DNA of 64,000 nt from Ignavibacteriota bacterium. GTDB taxonomy: Bacteria > Bacteroidota > Ignavibacteria > Ignavibacteriales > Melioribacteraceae. The notes below the pieces were generated by a model, which saw only the letters and a program-made list of their open reading frames with translations, did no database searches and was not told where the DNA came from. How positions within the stretch are numbered: position 1 is the first letter of the stretch; every line of letters starts with the position of its first letter. The position numbers and the translations under genes are program-made. Positions 61,353-64,000 of the stretch are shown here, in pieces. Location of the stretch: assembly GCA_016716225.1 (NCBI GenBank), contig JADJWT010000001.1, positions 1,054,001 to 1,118,000 on the forward strand, given 5' to 3'.

Positions 61353-62456
61353 TCAAATTCCCATTTTTTCTCTAATATTTTTAGGAATTGAATCTTTGTG
61401 CACAATTATTGCAACGGTTTTTAGTTTAACATAATTTTCCGACATATACCAAAATCCATCAAATTTTCTTTTTTCTGTTCCCCAAGAATTTTTTGTGTAA
61501 TAAAACCTTGTTCCGTTTTGATTTTCTGCTGTTCCAACAATATGCATCAAATGATCATCGGTTACATCAAAGTTTTCAAATGCTGCTTGTCGCATTTCTT
61601 GGGTTATTTCTTTTTCTACTTCTGGTGTTAGAGAATCTGTTTTAATTTTTTCATCCGGAATTACAGCGTAACATTCTTCTCGATAAAAATTATCTCTTCC
61701 GCTGTCACCATCCCAGCAAACAGAATAACCGTTCTTTATTGCGTTTTCAATAGTTTCAATAATTTCATCTATTGGAATATTATAATATTCTGAGTGTGTC
61801 CAATTATCCGGCAAAGGCAAAATAATTTTCTCATAAAACGGAGCGTCTGTGTAGGATGTAATTTCCACATAATCATCCGGATTAAATTTTGTAAATTTGG
61901 CAAATGTTTTTGGTGAGTATTCTTTTCCTTTATATTCAAATCTTTCCGGAGTTTTTCCTAAATAATTATCAATTACTGCTTTTACTGCTTCTTTCCATTT
62001 TGGAGTTAGTTTTGCATCTTCATTTTTTAAAATTCCATCTAACATTCCTTGCAAAACATTTGTCATTTCAGAATGATTATGAATTTCCAATCCAATGTTT
62101 TTTCCAGAATAATTGCTTTCCGGAACCATACCATATTTTTCTACGGCATGAAACAAATCGTGGGCTTGTCCGCCTTCTCCAAAATTAGATTTTCCGTGAT
62201 ATCTTACATAATTTTCTGCCATTGAAAAAAGTTTATGATTAACCGTAAACATTTCAGATAAATCTATTTCTTCGAAGCCCATTCTAATTAATTCTGTTTC
62301 TACAAAAGATGTTGTTGCAAAAACCCAGCAGGTTCCAGAGTTCCCTTGACTTTTTACCGGTGTGGTTTTTAAAATTTCTAAATTCTTAAATTGTTGTTTT
62401 TCTTGCGCAAATATTAATGTAAAGGATAAAAGAATTAAAAAAATTATTTTTTTCAA
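61353..62456 (-). CDS. Exported C1 (papain-family) cysteine peptidase
   Basis: A 367-aa peptidase of the bleomycin hydrolase/aminopeptidase C type with a signal peptide (residues 1-18, ending IFAQ). Catalytic triad: Gln37 oxyanion in VKSQGNSGTCW, Cys43, His305 in DHLMHIVG and Asn323 in TKNSWGTE. Bleomycin-hydrolase members are normally cytoplasmic, so the signal peptide is notable; it would be a secreted peptidase. Divergent from the isoaspartyl peptidase gene across an 83-bp (to 62539) gap, suggesting related regulation. Confidence 0.9.
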   Translation of the reverse strand: MKKIIFLILLSFTLIFAQEKQQFKNLEILKTTPVKSQGNSGTCWVFATTSFVETELIRMGFEEIDLSEMFTVNHKLFSMAENYVRYHGKSNFGEGGQAHDLFHAVEKYGMVPESNYSGKNIGLEIHNHSEMTNVLQGMLDGILKNEDAKLTPKWKEAVKAVIDNYLGKTPERFEYKGKEYSPKTFAKFTKFNPDDYVEITSYTDAPFYEKIILPLPDNWTHSEYYNIPIDEIIETIENAIKNGYSVCWDGDSGRDNFYREECYAVIPDEKIKTDSLTPEVEKEITQEMRQAAFENFDVTDDHLMHIVGTAENQNGTRFYYTKNSWGTEKRKFDGFWYMSENYVKLKTVAIIVHKDSIPKNIREKMGI

Positions 62457-62491
62457 GTTTGCCTCATTTAAAATTTATTTTCAACTTATGG

Positions 62492-62513
62492 TAAAATAAA
62501 AATATTTATTTTA
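62492..62513. promoter_or_regulatory. 9-bp inverted repeat between divergent peptidase genes
   Basis: TAAAATAAA (62492-62500), spacer AATA, TTTATTTTA (62505-62513): a perfect palindrome in the divergent gap between the C1 peptidase and asparaginase genes. It contains only A and T and could be chance or an operator. Confidence 0.3.
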
Positions 62514-62551
62514 TCATATTCAATTTTGCAATAATTTTTTTGGAAAAACTT

Positions 62552-63550
62552 ATGAAATATAAATTTTTATTCATTTTTATTTTTTCGCTTCTATTCGTTT
62601 CTTGCGTAAAGGAAATTAAAAATAATGACGTTGAAGAATCTGAAAAAAGAAAAACAGATTTTGCTTTGGTCATTCATGGTGGAGCTGGTTACATTTATAA
62701 GGGAAGATATACTCCGGAGCAGGAAAAAGAATATATTTTAAAATTAGAAGAAGCACTAAATGAAGGTTATAATATTTTAGAAAATAATGGTAGCTCCGTT
62801 GATGCCGTAGAAACAACTTTAAGAATTTTGGAAGACTCTCCGTTATTCAATGCCGGGAAAGGTGCAGTTTTAAATAATGAAGGAAACGTAGAATTAGATG
62901 CTTCAATTATGAGCGGTGAAAAAATTGAAGCTGGGGGTGTTGCCGGAATAAAGCATATCAAAAATCCAATAACTTTAGCACGTTTTGTTATGGAACACTC
63001 GCCTCATGTTTTAATGTTTGGTGATGGCGCAGAAAAATTTGCTGATGAATTTGGATTAGAAAAAGTTGAAAATTCTTATTTCAAAACTCAAGAAAATGTT
63101 GATGAATATAATAAAAGTAAAAAAACTGAAAAATCAAAACACGGAACGGTTGGTTGTGTAGCAATTGATAAAAAGGGAAACTTAGCCGCTGGAACATCAA
63201 CCGGCGGATTAAGCGGAAAAAAATTCGGTCGCGTTGGTGATTCTCCAATTATTGGGGCTGGGACTTATGCAAACAATAAAACTTGCGCAATTTCATCAAC
63301 CGGACAAGGAGAATATTTTATTAAAAATGTTGTATCTTATGATATTTCCGCATTAATGGAATATCAAAAGTTATCACTTTCCGAATCTGCAGAATATGTA
63401 ATTAATGATAAGTTAAAAAAACAAAATGCTCTTGGCGGAATTATTGGGATTGATAATAAAGGAAATATTGTAATGTCGTTTAACACAGATGGAATGTTTA
63501 GGGGTTATAGAAAAAGCGGTGAAAATTCAATTATTGAATTATATAAATAA
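62552..63550 (+). CDS. Lipoprotein isoaspartyl peptidase / L-asparaginase (type 2)
   Basis: A 332-aa Ntn hydrolase. The catalytic Thr199, exposed after self-cleavage, is in KHGTVGCVA; VIHGGAGYIY and AGTSTGGLSGKK and GAGTYANN are typical. It cleaves isoaspartyl dipeptides or asparagine. Unlike the cytoplasmic family norm, it has a lipoprotein signal with lipobox FVSC (Cys18), so it should be anchored in the envelope. An in-frame TTG at 62540 is an alternative start; the ATG at 62552 gives a cleaner signal peptide. It is the divergent partner of the C1 peptidase. Confidence 0.92.
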   Translation: MKYKFLFIFIFSLLFVSCVKEIKNNDVEESEKRKTDFALVIHGGAGYIYKGRYTPEQEKEYILKLEEALNEGYNILENNGSSVDAVETTLRILEDSPLFNAGKGAVLNNEGNVELDASIMSGEKIEAGGVAGIKHIKNPITLARFVMEHSPHVLMFGDGAEKFADEFGLEKVENSYFKTQENVDEYNKSKKTEKSKHGTVGCVAIDKKGNLAAGTSTGGLSGKKFGRVGDSPIIGAGTYANNKTCAISSTGQGEYFIKNVVSYDISALMEYQKLSLSESAEYVINDKLKKQNALGGIIGIDNKGNIVMSFNTDGMFRGYRKSGENSIIELYK

Positions 63551-63559
63551 TTTTTTTTA

Positions 63560-63642
63560 TCTTGCTCTTAATCCTAATCTTACTCAATTTTTATATCTTT
63601 TTAAAAAAAGCAGAGTAAGATTAAGAGAAAGATTATGATTAA
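63560..63642. repeat. CTTAATC repeat, diverged copy C
   Basis: A left arm CTCTTAATCCTAATCTTAC and right arm GTAAGATTAAGAG...GATTAAG can pair; the sequence shares motifs with the 80-bp repeats at 28685 and 28892 but is not a close match. It lies just after the asparaginase gene and may also work as its terminator. Confidence 0.6.
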
Positions 63643-63659
63643 GAAGAAAAAACATAAAC

Positions 63660-63878
63660 TTATCAACACACTATATTATTAATTTCCTTAATTAATTTTA
63701 AATAATAATAAATAATAAGTCTGTTAGTATGTGGATAAATCCGAAAACGTTTCAAAATAATATAAAAACAAAGAATATTCAATTAACAAAATGTTGATAA
63801 AACATTTATAAAAGTTATATTTCAACAAAAGCTGAATTAAGTAAAAGTTACCAACAAAATACTTTTAAGTTATCAACA
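63660..63878. other. Cluster of DnaA-box-like sequences: candidate replication origin
   Basis: TTATCAACA at 63660-63668 and 63870-63878, TGTGGATAA at 63730-63738 (exact reverse complement of TTATCCACA), TGTTGATAA at 63792-63800 and TTACCAACA at 63848-63856: five matches with at most two mismatches in about 220 bp. An almost pure A/T stretch (63671-63719) beside the first box could be an unwinding element. It is a gap without genes, between asparaginase and the CoA-transferase. No dnaA gene is in the window. Confidence 0.5.
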
Positions 63879-63900
63879 CGTTTTAACAAAATACTAACAC

Positions 63901-64000
63901 ATGAAAATTTTTAAAGGATTACGTGTTTTAGAAATTTCCTCGGTTTTAGCCGGACCATCAGTGGGAATGTTTTTTGCAGAACTCGGTGCAGATGTTATAA
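63901..64000 (+). CDS. CaiB/BaiF family CoA-transferase, 5' part
   Basis: The first 33 codons only; the gene runs off the window. The N-terminus MKIFKGLRVLEIS followed by VLAGPSVGMFFAELGADVI is the characteristic opening of family III CoA-transferases (formyl-CoA, carnitinyl-CoA and related acyl-CoA transfers), including the AELGADV nucleotide-binding turn. The ATG at 63901 begins 22 bases after the last DnaA-box-like site. No function more specific than the family can be given from this fragment. Confidence 0.82.
   Translation, partial: MKIFKGLRVLEISSVLAGPSVGMFFAELGADVI

Noticed and set aside
1..64000. tRNA, rRNA, CRISPR array, insertion sequence or prophage
   Set aside because: Gaps were read for tRNA T-loop signals, regular direct repeats with spacers, and transposase or integrase motifs. 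None was found, and no gene of such families is present.

Overview
The window is 64 kb of AT-rich chromosomal DNA, densely packed with genes. It holds 58 supportable protein genes, the last cut off by the right edge, and I saw no tRNA, rRNA, CRISPR array, transposase, integrase or phage gene. The mix of DUF2911, DUF1684, DUF2461, DUF6090 and DUF4395 proteins, long-form IspH, PAS-rich kinases, TolC/RND systems and many lipoproteins points to the Bacteroidota/Chlorobiota/Ignavibacteriota group. One promoter of the Bacteroidota type (TTG, about 20 bases, TAnnTTTG) supports this. My best guess is an ignavibacterial lineage; this is inference, as there is no rRNA to confirm it.

Layout. 1-4.5 kb: plus-strand run of an amidohydrolase lipoprotein, a PLP deaminase, DUF2911 and ispH, ending in a perfect terminator. 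4.5-12.9 kb: minus-strand ECF sigma/anti-sigma/coiled-coil module, small envelope proteins, DUF502, exported M1 and M28 peptidases and DUF2461. 13.2-18.9 kb: a soluble PAS/GAF histidine kinase and the malic enzyme maeB. 19.1-29.8 kb: minus-strand housekeeping and envelope genes (DUF4126, serine hydrolase, SRPBCC, TrpB2, MOSC, DinB-like, DUF2147, DUF6090, metallophosphoesterase, HAD, SDR). 29.9-33 kb: class II aldolase, DUF4395, DUF1684.

33-47 kb is a signalling region. A TolC-like protein, three tandem PhnD-like periplasmic binding proteins with no ABC permease or ATPase, a HAMP/HisKA_2 kinase and a receiver-PAS-kinase hybrid form one tightly spaced minus-strand operon (41.2 to 33.0 kb). Two more membrane PAS kinases flank a HAD and a methyltransferase. 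This is the best candidate for an undescribed system: orphan binding proteins acting as ligand sensors for the kinases.

47-51 kb: msrA, then a probable operon of YceI, MarR, CDGSH, DUF1569 and aldo/keto reductase, with a near-palindromic operator inside the promoter, then a GH5 hydrolase. 52-58 kb: an MFP-RND-TolC-CDF efflux operon. 58.5-60.7 kb: a BASS-type transporter, and trxB with an atypical thioredoxin. 60.9-63.6 kb: a small unknown protein, an exported C1 peptidase and a lipoprotein isoaspartyl peptidase. The gap at 63.66-63.88 kb carries a cluster of DnaA-box-like sequences beside a very AT-rich stretch, a possible replication origin. The window ends in the first 33 codons of a CaiB/BaiF CoA-transferase.

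Taken together, the exported peptidases, asparaginase and amidohydrolase suggest a heterotroph using peptides, with heavy investment in envelope sensing and efflux. Several intergenic repeat families (a GTCATTCC...GGAATGACAA hairpin element, an 80-bp CTTAATC element, and a structured hairpin cluster) are scattered through the gaps.
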